From Mycobacterium sp. URHB0044 (GTDB lineage Bacteria; Actinomycetota; Actinomycetes; Mycobacteriales; Mycobacteriaceae), in assembly GCF_000620625.1 (NCBI RefSeq), contig NZ_JIAW01000005.1:62001-126000 (forward strand): 64,000 nucleotides of DNA. Reading direction: 5' to 3'. A program made the translations under genes and the position numbers. The notes beneath the pieces are model-generated. The model did not search any database, was not told the DNA's origin, and saw only the letters and a list, made by a program, of their open reading frames with translations. How positions within the stretch are numbered: position 1 is the first letter of the stretch; each line of letters opens with the position of its first letter. Shown piece after piece: positions 51,552 through 60,112 of the stretch.

Positions 51552-52723
51552 TTCGAACCTCTGCGTTTGAAGAGGCCTGTTGACTTCGCACTGCGCATGG
51601 CCGCGGCGCGTCGGGTTTGGTCGACGTAGACGGCGGCGATGAGGACGGAGCCGACCGCGACGCCCTGCCAGAACGGCTGGACGCCGATGATGACGAACCC
51701 GGACTGCAACACGGCCGGGATGAACAGGCCGACGACGGTGCCGAATATCGATCCGTAGCCACCGAATATGGACGTACCGCCGATGACCACCGCGGCGATC
51801 ACGTTGAGGTTGGTCAACGACTGTCCCGCGATCGTCGTCGTGCCGTACTGCGCGAGCGACAGCAGCGCACCGACACCGGCCAGGGTCCCGGCAAACGCGT
51901 ACACGAGCACCAGGTGCCGCGTCACCTTCACGCCGGTGCGGCGTGCGGCCTCCTCGTTCGACCCGATGGCATACGTGTACAGGCCGAACCTCGTCTTGTG
52001 CAGCAAGACGGCGCCGACGATGATGATCAACAGGGCCACGAACGGTAGGCCCGGAATGCCCAGAACCTTTGTGTAAGCGCTGAAGTCGGTCAGCTCGCTC
52101 GGAACCGAGCGGATGTCGATGCCGCCGGTGATCACCTGCGCCAGGCCCAAGGCGATCGAAAGTGTGCCAAGCGTGACGATCAGCGCTGGCACCTTCGCCT
52201 TGGCCACCAGCAAGCCATTAAACGTGCCCCACGCCATTCCGCTGACGATCGCGGCGACCAACCCGACGGCCGCGACACCCGGGCCCGTCCCGCCCATCGC
52301 CTCCATCACCTTGGCCGCGACCACGGACGAGAACACCAGGACCGAACCCACCGACAGGTCGATGCCCGACGTGATGATGACGAAGGTCATGCCGACGCCG
52401 AGCACCGCCCAGACCGCGACGTTCTGCGAGATCATCGAGAAGTTGCCGGTCGACAGGAAGCGGTCGCCGGCGAGCACGGTGAAGAACACACAGATCACGA
52501 TCAGAACCCCGAGGATCCAGACCGCCTGCAATCCCAGTGCCCGCTTGATCAGTGACTGCGACGGGTCGAACTCGTCCCCGCCACTGACGACGGCCGGTTG
52601 ATTTGCGGAGCTCATATCTCGACTCCCACTCGCTCCGGTCCTCGCTCGTGCCTCGCTGCGGTTGGATGTCGCCGCCGGGGCGGCTCCGTGATCCTCACTC
52701 GCGCTCGTCTTCGGAGTACTCAT
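51548..52723 (-). CDS. Sugar ABC transporter permease
   Basis: A 391-aa ribose-type permease with nine to ten membrane segments (ALGLQAVWILGVLIVICVFF first). Conserved parts: GVGMTFVIITSGIDLSVGSV, VPALIVTLGTLSIALGLAQV, YAIGSNEEAARRTGVKVTRH and VIGGTSIFGGYGSIFGTVVG. The first ~45 residues are a hydrophilic Ser/Ala/Glu-rich extension; ATG 52612 (MSSANQP) could be the true start instead of ATG 52723. It forms the channel for the importer and is coupled to both neighbours by four-base overlaps. Confidence 0.9.
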   Translation of the reverse strand: MSTPKTSASEDHGAAPAATSNRSEARARTGASGSRDMSSANQPAVVSGGDEFDPSQSLIKRALGLQAVWILGVLIVICVFFTVLAGDRFLSTGNFSMISQNVAVWAVLGVGMTFVIITSGIDLSVGSVLVFSSVVAAKVMEAMGGTGPGVAAVGLVAAIVSGMAWGTFNGLLVAKAKVPALIVTLGTLSIALGLAQVITGGIDIRSVPSELTDFSAYTKVLGIPGLPFVALLIIIVGAVLLHKTRFGLYTYAIGSNEEAARRTGVKVTRHLVLVYAFAGTLAGVGALLSLAQYGTTTIAGQSLTNLNVIAAVVIGGTSIFGGYGSIFGTVVGLFIPAVLQSGFVIIGVQPFWQGVAVGSVLIAAVYVDQTRRAAAMRSAKSTGLFKRRGSK

Positions 52724-53484
52724 GCCGCCCCCTCCCTCGTATCCAGCGCGCCGGTCATGGCGCCCACCAACGTCTCGACGGAGGTGCCGTGGCCGGGGTA
52801 GGTCGCGACGCGCCGACCGAGGCGCAGCACCTGGATGCGGTCGCACACCTCGAGCACGTGCGGCATGGAGTGGCTGATGAGCACGACCGCAATGCCCTTG
52901 TCCCGCACCCGCTTCACCGATTCGAGCACGTTCTTGGTCTGCACGACGCCCAACGCGGCCGTCGGCTCGTCGAGGATGACGACCTTGTCGGCCCACGCGA
53001 TGGCCCGTGCGATCGCGATGCCCTGCCGTTGACCGCCCGACATCGATCCGACGGGCGACGTCAGCGACCGCACCGTCGCGCCCAGTTGGTTGAACGAGGC
53101 GGCCGCCTGGCGGCGCATCTCCTTCTCGTCCATGAACCCGAGGTGGCCCAGAATCCCCTTGCGGGCGATCTCCCGGCCGAGGAAGACGTTCTGGACCGGA
53201 TCGAGATGCGGTGCGAGCGCCAGATCCTGATACACCACCTCGATGCCGAGGTCGTTGGCCTGCCGCGGATTGGTCAGCCGGATCGGTTTGCCCTCGAAGT
53301 AGATCTCGCCCTCGTCCAGTTCGAGACTGCCCGACAGCGCCTTGATGAGAGTCGACTTGCCGGCACCGTTGTCACCGATCAACCCGACGACCTCGCCGGC
53401 GCTCACGTCGAAGTCGGCGCCGTCGAGCGCGCGGACGTGGCCGAAGCTGCGTGAAATGCCGCGCGCCTCAAGCAATGCGGTCAT
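52720..53484 (-). CDS. Sugar ABC transporter ATP-binding protein
   Basis: A 254-aa single-domain ATPase: EVVGLIGDNGAGKSTLIKAL (Walker A, residues 37-45), SMSGGQRQGIAIARAIAWAD (signature), KVVILDEPTAALGVVQTKNV (Walker B) and VVLISHSMPHVLEVCDRIQV (H loop). Ribose-type systems usually have a fused double ATPase of about 500 aa; this half-size version resembles the FrcA type used for fructose. It powers the importer, with coupled overlaps on both sides. Confidence 0.92.
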   Translation of the reverse strand: MTALLEARGISRSFGHVRALDGADFDVSAGEVVGLIGDNGAGKSTLIKALSGSLELDEGEIYFEGKPIRLTNPRQANDLGIEVVYQDLALAPHLDPVQNVFLGREIARKGILGHLGFMDEKEMRRQAAASFNQLGATVRSLTSPVGSMSGGQRQGIAIARAIAWADKVVILDEPTAALGVVQTKNVLESVKRVRDKGIAVVLISHSMPHVLEVCDRIQVLRLGRRVATYPGHGTSVETLVGAMTGALDTREGAA

Positions 53485-54518
53485 GCTGTGCCTTCCCGTT
53501 CAGTGGTGTTCGGCGTGTGCTGTGGTGGCCACGTGGTGCCCGCTCGGCAGACGAGCAGTCGGGCGTCGCCGTCGACGTGCCAGTCGCCGGAGGCCGCGGG
53601 GACGACGAGGGTCTGCCCCCGTGCGACGTCGAGCGGTTCCCCGCGCGCGCCCGTCAGCGTGCCGGCTCCGGACAGCACCACCGCAACGGCGAAGCCTGCG
53701 GGGACGTCGACACCCGACGTCAGCAATTCCATCCGGAAGAACGGGGCCGCTTCGGCGGGCAGCACCTCGACCAGGCCTCCGACGTGAGCAGCGGTGTGCC
53801 GGGTCAGGTTGGAGACGTCGGCGCGCGCGGCGGTCTCCACCACCGAGAGCGCCACGTGCCTGGCGAGCCCGAGAAAGATCTCGTCGTCCGACGCGCTGGT
53901 GTTGGTGCGCTCCAACAGGATTGACTGGTCGGTGGGCTCCTGCGCCTCGACGAGCAGGATGCCGGCTCCGATGGCGTGCGGGGCGCCACCGGGCACCAGC
54001 ACGCCGTCGCCCGGCCGCACGGGGATCCGGTGCATGAGTGCCAGCATCGCCTCGGCGTCCTGCGCCTCGACGAGCGCCGAGAGGCGATCGCGGTCCACGT
54101 CCTCGCGCCAGCCGACCCACACCGCGGCATCCTCGGCGGCTTCGAGGACGTACCACGCCTCGGTCTTGCCGTAGGCGCAGCCGAGATGCCGCGATGCGTA
54201 CGGCCGGGTGGGATGCACGTGGACGGGAAGGCGCTGCCCGGCATCCAACAACTTCACCAGCACACCCGTGTCACCGGGCTCGCCGTCGTCGCGGCCGAGC
54301 CAAGCGAGCGGCTCCGCGATGACCGCATCACGTAGCAGCGTGCCGTCGGCGAGTGGCGCGGGTCCGAGGGCCGGCTCACCGAAGCGGGCGACGGTGGCGC
54401 CCACCCACTCCTCGGGCGAGCGCTCGCCGACCGGCGGCAGGCCGCGCCACGCGGCCAGCGCGGGCCCGCCTGCGTACCAGTGCGGTATGACGTTGGGGGG
54501 CAGGAGCTGTGGCTGCAC
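53481..54518 (-). CDS. Class I phosphomannose isomerase-like protein
   Basis: A 345-aa cupin-type isomerase: VLVKLLDAGQRLPVHVHPTR (metal-binding HxH), LGCAYGKTEAWYVLEAAEDA (Gln/Glu metal region), VPGGAPHAIGAGILLVEAQE with PTDQSIL, and a C-terminal cupin. It resembles ManA but the mannose-type end is divergent, so a ketose or aldose phosphate substrate other than mannose is possible. GTG 54518 is preferred, five bases after AGAGAGG; GTG 54524 is possible. It lies between the ATPase and the dehydrogenase genes. Confidence 0.85.
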   Translation of the reverse strand: MQPQLLPPNVIPHWYAGGPALAAWRGLPPVGERSPEEWVGATVARFGEPALGPAPLADGTLLRDAVIAEPLAWLGRDDGEPGDTGVLVKLLDAGQRLPVHVHPTRPYASRHLGCAYGKTEAWYVLEAAEDAAVWVGWREDVDRDRLSALVEAQDAEAMLALMHRIPVRPGDGVLVPGGAPHAIGAGILLVEAQEPTDQSILLERTNTSASDDEIFLGLARHVALSVVETAARADVSNLTRHTAAHVGGLVEVLPAEAAPFFRMELLTSGVDVPAGFAVAVVLSGAGTLTGARGEPLDVARGQTLVVPAASGDWHVDGDARLLVCRAGTTWPPQHTPNTTEREGTA

Positions 54519-54550
54519 GATCACCTCTCTGTGATGCTCCGACGGCTGGT

Positions 54551-55576
54551 TCAGGGGACGATGACGACCTTGTGCGCGGTGGGATCGTTGCGCAGGGTGT
54601 CCAGTGCCTGCCCGTAGTCGTCCAACCCGAACCGGTGGGTGACGATGCCGTCGGTGCGCACCCGGCCGCCACGCAGCGCGTCGATGGCGGCACCGAACGA
54701 CGTCATCTCGGCGAACGAGCCCTTGATCGTGATCTCGCGCCGGAAGACGTCGAACGGGTGGAACCGGACGATGTCGCTTTCCCGCGTGACGCCGTAGACC
54801 AGAACGGTGCCGCCGCGGCGGGTCAGCGGTACACAGATGTCGCCGACGGTCGGCGAGCCGGTGGCCTCCACGACCGCGTCGTACCCGTCGCCGTGCGGTG
54901 AGACATCCAGCAGCGCAGCGATGTTGGCGTCCGGGTCGTCGCGCGAAATCCGGACCACCTGATCCACCCCGAGCCGACGCGCCGTGTCGAGCTTGAACTG
55001 GCTGGGCCCGGCGACCGTCACCGACGAAGCGCCACCCGAGGCGATGAGCTGGGCCAGTAGCAGTCCGGTGGGTCCGGCGCCGAGTACCAGTGCGCTGCCG
55101 CCAGGTCGCATCTGCAGACTCTCGAGGCCGTGCATGGCACACGACGTCGGCTCGCTGAACACCGCGGTCTCGGCAGGCAGACCCTCGGTGGAGAACACCA
55201 ATTTGTGGTCTGCGACGGCGTATTCGGCGAAGAACCCCTGGAAGTTGCTGCCGAAGCCCTTCATGTCGGCGCACTGGCCCAGTCGGCCGGCCAGACAGTA
55301 GGCGCACTCGCCGCAGTAGACGTTCGGGTTGACGGTGACGTGCTCGCCGACCCGGAACCGGGTGACCCCATTGCCCAGCTGGTCGACCACACCGACCAGC
55401 TCGTGGCCGGGCACGAGGGGGAACACGGCGCCGAAGTCGCCTTCGTGGATGTGCAGGTCGGTGCCGCAGACGCCGACCTGATCCACCTTGATGCGCACCT
55501 GACCTGGTGCGGCCTCCGGAGTCGGGATGTCGGTCACCGACCACGTCTTCGGAGCCTCGTAGTACACGGCCTTCAT
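54551..55576 (-). CDS. Zinc-dependent polyol/alcohol dehydrogenase
   Basis: A 341-aa MDR enzyme: DQVGVCGTDLHIHEGDFGAV (catalytic zinc Cys 37), VPGHELVGVVDQLGNGVTRF (GHE zinc ligands), the structural zinc Cys cluster at about 86-100 (CGECAYCLAGRLGQC), and ALVLGAGPTGLLLAQLIASG (NAD site). Resembles D-arabinitol/L-iditol/threonine dehydrogenases that oxidise secondary polyol hydroxyls. It is the first gene of the importer operon, 27 bp before ManA-like gene, and divergent from LacI. Substrate probably a hexitol. Confidence 0.9.
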   Translation of the reverse strand: MKAVYYEAPKTWSVTDIPTPEAAPGQVRIKVDQVGVCGTDLHIHEGDFGAVFPLVPGHELVGVVDQLGNGVTRFRVGEHVTVNPNVYCGECAYCLAGRLGQCADMKGFGSNFQGFFAEYAVADHKLVFSTEGLPAETAVFSEPTSCAMHGLESLQMRPGGSALVLGAGPTGLLLAQLIASGGASSVTVAGPSQFKLDTARRLGVDQVVRISRDDPDANIAALLDVSPHGDGYDAVVEATGSPTVGDICVPLTRRGGTVLVYGVTRESDIVRFHPFDVFRREITIKGSFAEMTSFGAAIDALRGGRVRTDGIVTHRFGLDDYGQALDTLRNDPTAHKVVIVP

Positions 55577-55650
55577 GTGCGGGACCGTCCTCTTCCTCGA
55601 GTGTTACCTGGGTCACCCTGCGAATCGGGACAGTACGCCTTCTTGGCGCG

Positions 55651-55666
55651 TATGTCACCGGTGTCA
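55651..55666. promoter_or_regulatory. LacI-type operator, copy 1
   Basis: TATGTCACCGGTGTCA in the divergent spacer between the dehydrogenase and LacI genes. Reverse complement of the site at 55687-55702 matches it at 15 of 16 bases. Confidence 0.75.
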
Positions 55667-55686
55667 CAAAAATCGCAGCCACGGCA

Positions 55687-55702
55687 TGACATCGGTGACA
55701 TA
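55687..55702. promoter_or_regulatory. LacI-type operator, copy 2 (inverted)
   Basis: TGACATCGGTGACATA; its reverse complement TATGTCACCGATGTCA differs from copy 1 by one base. The two sites lie 36 bp apart centre to centre. A LacI-family tetramer or dimers could bind both and repress the two divergent promoters. Confidence 0.75.
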
Positions 55703-55735
55703 CTGACCACCGACCGAGGCGAGGAGGAATCGTCG

Positions 55736-56770
55736 GTGGCAACTATGCGCGACGTCGCACAGCGGGCAGGGGTGAGCGCCAAGACGGTCTCACGCGTGGT
55801 CAACGACGACCGGTATGTCTCGGCAGACGTCCGCCAGCGGGTCGAACGCGCCATCGACGAACTGCAGTACGTGCCGAACATGCTCGCCGTCACGTTCCGA
55901 ACCGGCCGCGACGCCGCGATCGGCATCGCAGTGCCAGGCGTGGCAGATCCGTTCTTCGCCAGCATCATCGACGAGGTCGAGCGTGAGGCCAGTCGTCGTG
56001 GAGTCGCCGTCATCGTCACCAGCGTCGGCTGGGAACCGTCGCACGAGCAGCGGTCCATCGAGGCCGTGCTGCACCGTCGCGTCGCCGGCATGATCGTCTG
56101 CCCGGTCGGCCCCGACATGTCGTTCCTCCGGCCGTGGCAGAAGCGCACACCGTTGGTGTTCGTCGACCGCGTGCCCGGTCGATTGACTGCCGACGCGGTG
56201 GTGCAGGACGACCTCGGGGGCGGCCGGGAGGCCACGCGGCACCTCATCTCGCATGGGCACCAGCGCATCGCGTTCATGGGCGACGAGGCCGTGACCGGAA
56301 TGCTGCGCCTGCAGGGCTGCCAGCGGGCGCTGGCCGAGGCGGGTTTGGCGCAGGACGGCGATCTCGTCTACCTCGGGGCGGTTGACACGCCCACGGTGAC
56401 GGCGGCGCTGCACCGGATGCTCGAAGGGCCGAACCCCCCGACCGCGGTGTTCTCCTCGAATGCACGGTGCACCGTCTCGCTTGTGTCGGCCCTACAGACG
56501 TTGCGCCGCAGGGACATTGGCGTCGTCGGTTTCGGTGACTTCCCGACTGCCGCCGCGCTGAAGCCGGCGATCACGGTGGTCCACCAGGACGGTGCCGCGA
56601 TGGGGCGCTTCGCCGCTGACCGGCTGTTCGTCCGGCTCGATCACCCCACCCGCCGGCTCCGGCGGCACACCGTCCTGCCGGTTTCTCTCGTGACGCGCAC
56701 GTCGTGCGCGATGCCGGGTGAGAAGGTCCGCGCCGGACACGCCCAAGTCGGCACCGGCGTCGGCGCGTGA
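55736..56770 (+). CDS. LacI family transcriptional regulator
   Basis: A 344-aa regulator. Residues 3-24 are the classical HTH: MRDVAQRAGVSAKTVSRVVN, followed by the hinge helix VRQRVERAIDELQYVPNMLA. The rest is a periplasmic-binding-like sensor (IGIAVPGVADPFFASIIDEV, FVDRVPGRLTADAVVQDDLG, AVFSSNARCTVSLVSALQTL). GTG 55736 has a GAGGAGG site. It is divergent from the importer operon, with two matched operators in between, so it probably represses the operon until its sugar is present. Its stop overlaps the next start by four bases. Confidence 0.92.
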   Translation: MATMRDVAQRAGVSAKTVSRVVNDDRYVSADVRQRVERAIDELQYVPNMLAVTFRTGRDAAIGIAVPGVADPFFASIIDEVEREASRRGVAVIVTSVGWEPSHEQRSIEAVLHRRVAGMIVCPVGPDMSFLRPWQKRTPLVFVDRVPGRLTADAVVQDDLGGGREATRHLISHGHQRIAFMGDEAVTGMLRLQGCQRALAEAGLAQDGDLVYLGAVDTPTVTAALHRMLEGPNPPTAVFSSNARCTVSLVSALQTLRRRDIGVVGFGDFPTAAALKPAITVVHQDGAAMGRFAADRLFVRLDHPTRRLRRHTVLPVSLVTRTSCAMPGEKVRAGHAQVGTGVGA

Positions 56771-57333
56771 GCGCGATACCCGTGGTACTGCTCTCCGGCG
56801 CGCCCGCGTCCGGGAAGAGCACGTTGTCGCGCCTGGTGGCACGTGAGCTGCGGGCGGCCGTGATCGGGCAGGACGTCGCAACCGCTCCCCTCGTCGAGGT
56901 GGTCCAAAGGCTGGTCAGCATCGACGATCTCGACGATCCGCGGCTGGCCGGGCTGACCCGCGACGCGCGTTACCGTGTGGTGCTCGACCTTGCCGTCGAC
57001 AACCTCGCCGCGGGCATGCCGGTGGTGCTGGTCGCCCCGTTCACCGCGGAGCGTGCGGATCCAGCGGCCTGGGCTTCGACGTACGAACGCCTCGTCGCCG
57101 CGGGCGGCGCACCGCTTCTGGTGTGGCTTCGCCTGCAGCCCACCGAAGTTTTGCGCCGTCTGCGTGCACGCGGCGCCGACCGCGACGCTGCGAAGCTCGC
57201 CGACGAGGCGGCCTATCTGGCCGGACCAGCTGCGGTGGCGTGCGACTCCCCCGTCGTTCCCCACCTCGCGCTCGATGCCACGCTGCCGCCTGCTGAATTG
57301 GCCCGCGCTGTCCTTGACGCGCTCGGCCCCTAG
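56767..57333 (+). CDS. Small P-loop kinase
   Basis: A 188-aa P-loop protein: VVLLSGAPASGKSTLSRLVA (Walker A at residues 11-19), VVLDLAVDNLAAGMPVVLVA (Walker B-like), and lid-like basic LRLQPTEVLRRLRARGADRD. Size and order resemble gluconate/shikimate-type or nucleoside kinases of the AAA_33 group. It is coupled to the LacI gene by a GTGA overlap and may phosphorylate a pathway sugar. No substrate can be named. Confidence 0.8.
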   Translation: MSAIPVVLLSGAPASGKSTLSRLVARELRAAVIGQDVATAPLVEVVQRLVSIDDLDDPRLAGLTRDARYRVVLDLAVDNLAAGMPVVLVAPFTAERADPAAWASTYERLVAAGGAPLLVWLRLQPTEVLRRLRARGADRDAAKLADEAAYLAGPAAVACDSPVVPHLALDATLPPAELARAVLDALGP

Positions 57334-57398
57334 CGGTTGGGCTGATCCTGATAGCCGAACAGGCGCTCCCAGTGGCAATTCCGCGTATGAGCGCGGCG

Positions 57399-58184
57399 CT
57401 ATTGAGGCGGTGCCTCCACGGCCGCACCGGCGATCTTGTGCTGAAGTCCGCGGATTCGCCGAAAGAGCCACTGCGCCGCGAGCAGCGCGTTGTTGCGTCC
57501 GTGAACATTCCCGTAGTGCACCAACACGGTGACGCGCAGAGCGTCGTCCGCGCACGGATACGTCGCGTGGTAGGTGCGGTAACCCCAGAACACGTAGGCG
57601 TTGCCCGGCTGCAAGGGGATGACTTTGGTGTCCACTTCGTCGTCGAGCCTCCGGACGAATCTCCTTCTATAGAAGTCGCTTTGGGATACGAACTTCTCGA
57701 TGATGTTGGTGATCACGGAGCGGCGGTACGGTCGTCGATTCGGGCACAGCACCAATTCACCGGAGATTCGCGAACCGACATTCGGAATGATGATCGGAAC
57801 GACCATCGACACGACACTGCGATCGTAGTGAAACCACAAGGGCTTCCCTGGTTCACCCGGACCGACGAGAATTCGGACCGCACACTCGATGCTCCTACCG
57901 TCCGCACCGAGCGCGGGATAGCTGGCGACGGCCAACGATTCCAACAGGGACTCAAGCCTCGGGTCGATCACCAAGCGATGCACGAATGCGTAATCGTCGG
58001 CCGACGGTTCTTCGATGAACACCTCGTGTCGGCCGTTGGTGGGTAGGTACGACCGGACGCATTCCTGGGCCTCGCGCAACCATTCCTCGGTGACTACGGA
58101 GTTCAGGCACGCGGCCCCCGATACGTCGATTTCGTCGGCGATGTCTGCCGTTGATGCGTCGAACCCGTCGATGAGAGCAAGCAT
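57399..58184 (-). CDS. Phytanoyl-CoA dioxygenase-like 2-oxoglutarate oxygenase
   Basis: A 261-aa protein with the non-haem iron facial triad: PLWFHYDRSVVSMVVPIIIP (His 119, Asp 121) and FWGYRTYHATYPCADDALRV (His 206) with Arg 217 for 2-oxoglutarate. The double-stranded helix pattern fits the PhyH family. These enzymes hydroxylate or modify lipids, sugars and natural products. It is divergent from a PAS-domain gene and close to the nucleotide-sugar operon, so a role in natural-product or glycolipid tailoring is possible. Confidence 0.78.
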   Translation of the reverse strand: MLALIDGFDASTADIADEIDVSGAACLNSVVTEEWLREAQECVRSYLPTNGRHEVFIEEPSADDYAFVHRLVIDPRLESLLESLAVASYPALGADGRSIECAVRILVGPGEPGKPLWFHYDRSVVSMVVPIIIPNVGSRISGELVLCPNRRPYRRSVITNIIEKFVSQSDFYRRRFVRRLDDEVDTKVIPLQPGNAYVFWGYRTYHATYPCADDALRVTVLVHYGNVHGRNNALLAAQWLFRRIRGLQHKIAGAAVEAPPQ

Positions 58185-58210
58185 GCGCGAGACAATAGCA
58201 ACAGAAATAT

Positions 58211-58235
58211 GTTTGCAAAAGATGATCTAGCAAAC
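58211..58235. promoter_or_regulatory. Inverted repeat upstream of oxygenase
   Basis: GTTTGC-N13-GCAAAC in a locally AT-rich stretch between the oxygenase and the PAS gene. A regulator site is possible. Confidence 0.5.
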
Positions 58236-58446
58236 GCTCAGGGTGGTCTGCGGCCGTGCTGACGTGCCAATCGTCGTGCGGGAAAGGCCGGTGGAAGCGA
58301 AGTCGGACCGCCATGCGGTCGCAGTCGCCACCAGTGCATTCTGTTCATCCGACACCCGCCGACGCGGCGTGGGTGCCATGCCCGGGGAACGTGGTGACCA
58401 CTGGTGCCACCAAGCGAATTCCATCCAATCGGGACATAATCGCGGG

Positions 58447-58848
58447 ATGGAGCGACGACGGCGTAGGTCCACGGAACAGTCCCCGACGACGATGCTCAAT
58501 GAGTTGCCGGCACGGGTGGTGCTCGAGCGAATGCCTGTCCCGGTGCTCGCCATCGCGCATGACGGTTCGATTCTCTTTGGGAATCAGGCGTTCGCCGAAA
58601 TGCTCGGTTACACCCCCGAGGACCTCCTGACCTTGAAGTTTACCGAGATCTGCCGCAGCGTCCCCGAGGATGCATCACCGGTGAGCGTGGTGCATGCGTC
58701 CGCCAATCAGATCGTCGCGTTGATGCACGCTGATGGCTCCATCGTGCGGGGTCGAATGAGCAAGTCTGCCCTGTTGCGCGAAGACGACCCACTGGCGCTC
58801 GCAACGTTCGTCGACCTGACGGAAGAGCTCTGGGCAGTCGGCCGCTGA
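58447..58848 (+). CDS. PAS domain protein
   Basis: A 133-aa single PAS-domain protein: VVLERMPVPVLAIAHDGSIL, FGNQAFAEMLGYTPEDLLTL, KFTEICRSVPEDASPVSVVH and REDDPLALATFVDLTEELWA. No kinase or output domain is attached, so it may dimerise or partner with another sensor. ATG 58447 is used; longer frames start upstream without support. It converges with the TetR gene. Confidence 0.8.
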   Translation: MERRRRRSTEQSPTTMLNELPARVVLERMPVPVLAIAHDGSILFGNQAFAEMLGYTPEDLLTLKFTEICRSVPEDASPVSVVHASANQIVALMHADGSIVRGRMSKSALLREDDPLALATFVDLTEELWAVGR

Positions 58849-58861
58849 CGCCGCGAAACCC

Positions 58862-59521
58862 TCATTCACTTACTCGTTTGGCGTGGGTGTGTCGTTGTGA
58901 CTGGCGTGCAAGGAACTCCCGGAAGTACGGCAGCGAACTCTCGGTCGCGATGGCTGGCAGCAAAAGTTCCCACGCTTGCCCAACCCGCTGAACGAGATCA
59001 GGGCTACCGGACGTCGACGACCAGATCAGCTCTACGCCCACCAAGGCGGACACGATGAATTCGCCGACGACTTCGGGATCGACATCCGCTCGAACGTCGC
59101 CGTCGACCTGCGCCTGCCGGACCCGGGCTGCCACTTCGGCGATCCACTTGCGGTAGTAGTCGGCCGCCTGGTCATTGAACTTTGCGAGAGTGTGCAGAAG
59201 GTCTGCCCCAGTGCGAATCAGCTTGTCGGTCATCGCACCCTCGGCGCCCACGATGACGCCTTGAATCATGCTTTCCAATGCAGGTGACGCATCGTTGGGG
59301 CGCCAGAATGCTCGCCGTTGGGCGGACAGATACTCGTCGATGATGGCTAGGGCCAACGACTCCTTGGAGCGAAAATGGTGATAGAGGGCGCCTTTGGTGA
59401 CCGCGACCCGCTCGATGACGTCACCCATACCCGTGCTGGGATAGCCCATCTCGCTGAATAGATCGACGGCGGCGTTGATGATCATGCGCCTGGTGGCCTC
59501 GGACCGGGATTGGCGAACCAT
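58862..59521 (-). CDS. TetR family regulator (ScbR/ArpA-like)
   Basis: A 219-aa regulator: EATRRMIINAAVDLFSEMGY, PSTGMGDVIERVAVTKGALY and HHFRSKESLALAIIDEYLSA form a DNA-binding domain of the gamma-butyrolactone-receptor type (VTKGALYHHFRSKE). The ligand half is helical with FIVSALVGVELIWSSTSGSP. If correct it would answer to a butyrolactone-like or acyl signal. A GCTAGG-TCAG-CCTAGC palindrome lies 67 bp upstream. Confidence 0.85.
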   Translation of the reverse strand: MVRQSRSEATRRMIINAAVDLFSEMGYPSTGMGDVIERVAVTKGALYHHFRSKESLALAIIDEYLSAQRRAFWRPNDASPALESMIQGVIVGAEGAMTDKLIRTGADLLHTLAKFNDQAADYYRKWIAEVAARVRQAQVDGDVRADVDPEVVGEFIVSALVGVELIWSSTSGSPDLVQRVGQAWELLLPAIATESSLPYFREFLARQSQRHTHAKRVSE

Positions 59522-60112
59522 CCCTCCGTCCTTCCGGTTCGGTCGACCTATGCGCGGCTAAGCGTCGACGATTCCGTGTCGCACGCGGCTAGGTCAGCCT
59601 AGCAGCGCTTTCGTGGCGACGAACTGCGATCCTGCGGTCGCGAAGCAACTTTTCGGAGTGACCGGACTCGTTGACGCTCGCGTTCTTGGGCCGCCCGCGC
59701 TCATTTCGGCGGTTTCATGGCGTCCCTGGTCGGCGAATCGGCACCGCAGCAACATCGACGGCCAGACGGCGGAGCGCCTGCCATCACCGATCAGCAAACT
59801 AGCTAACAAGCGTTGTAACTTAGGTCACACTATGCGAAACAGCCAAAAGGTATGTAAAGTGCTGCCCATGCGTACGATCAGTCCAGTAACCACGGTGATT
59901 GGTTGCGTTCACATGGACAAAATTGACGTAGACGTCCCCTTGGCGACCGGAGATCAGATCCGCGATGTGCCAGCTCTTGATCCGGGAGAACGGACTTCCG
60001 CAAAGTTCGTCGCCGGATGTCTTGTCGGCCGTGTGCAGATATGGCGAACGAAGTTGCCAACCGGGAGGCGTCCGTCTCCGGGACCGAGCGGCAGTCGCAG
60101 AGGAGTGGATCG
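59522..60112. other. 590-bp intergenic control region
   Basis: Between TetR and the sugar operon. No frame resembles a known protein. It includes the palindrome at 59588-59603 and an AT-richer stretch around 59800-59880 (TTGTAACTTAGGTCACACTA, GGTATGTAAAGTGC) that probably holds the operon promoter. A long untranslated leader for the operon is likely. Confidence 0.5.
59588..59603. promoter_or_regulatory. Palindromic operator upstream of TetR gene
   Basis: GCTAGG-TCAG-CCTAGC is an exact inverted repeat with 6-bp arms, about 67 bp before the TetR start. It could mediate autoregulation or control of the nucleotide-sugar operon. Confidence 0.6.

Noticed and set aside
53481..55742. 753-residue frame upstream of the phosphomannose isomerase-like gene
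   Set aside because: The front is out of frame with the dehydrogenase gene. The isomerase fold begins near GTG 54518 with a ribosome site.
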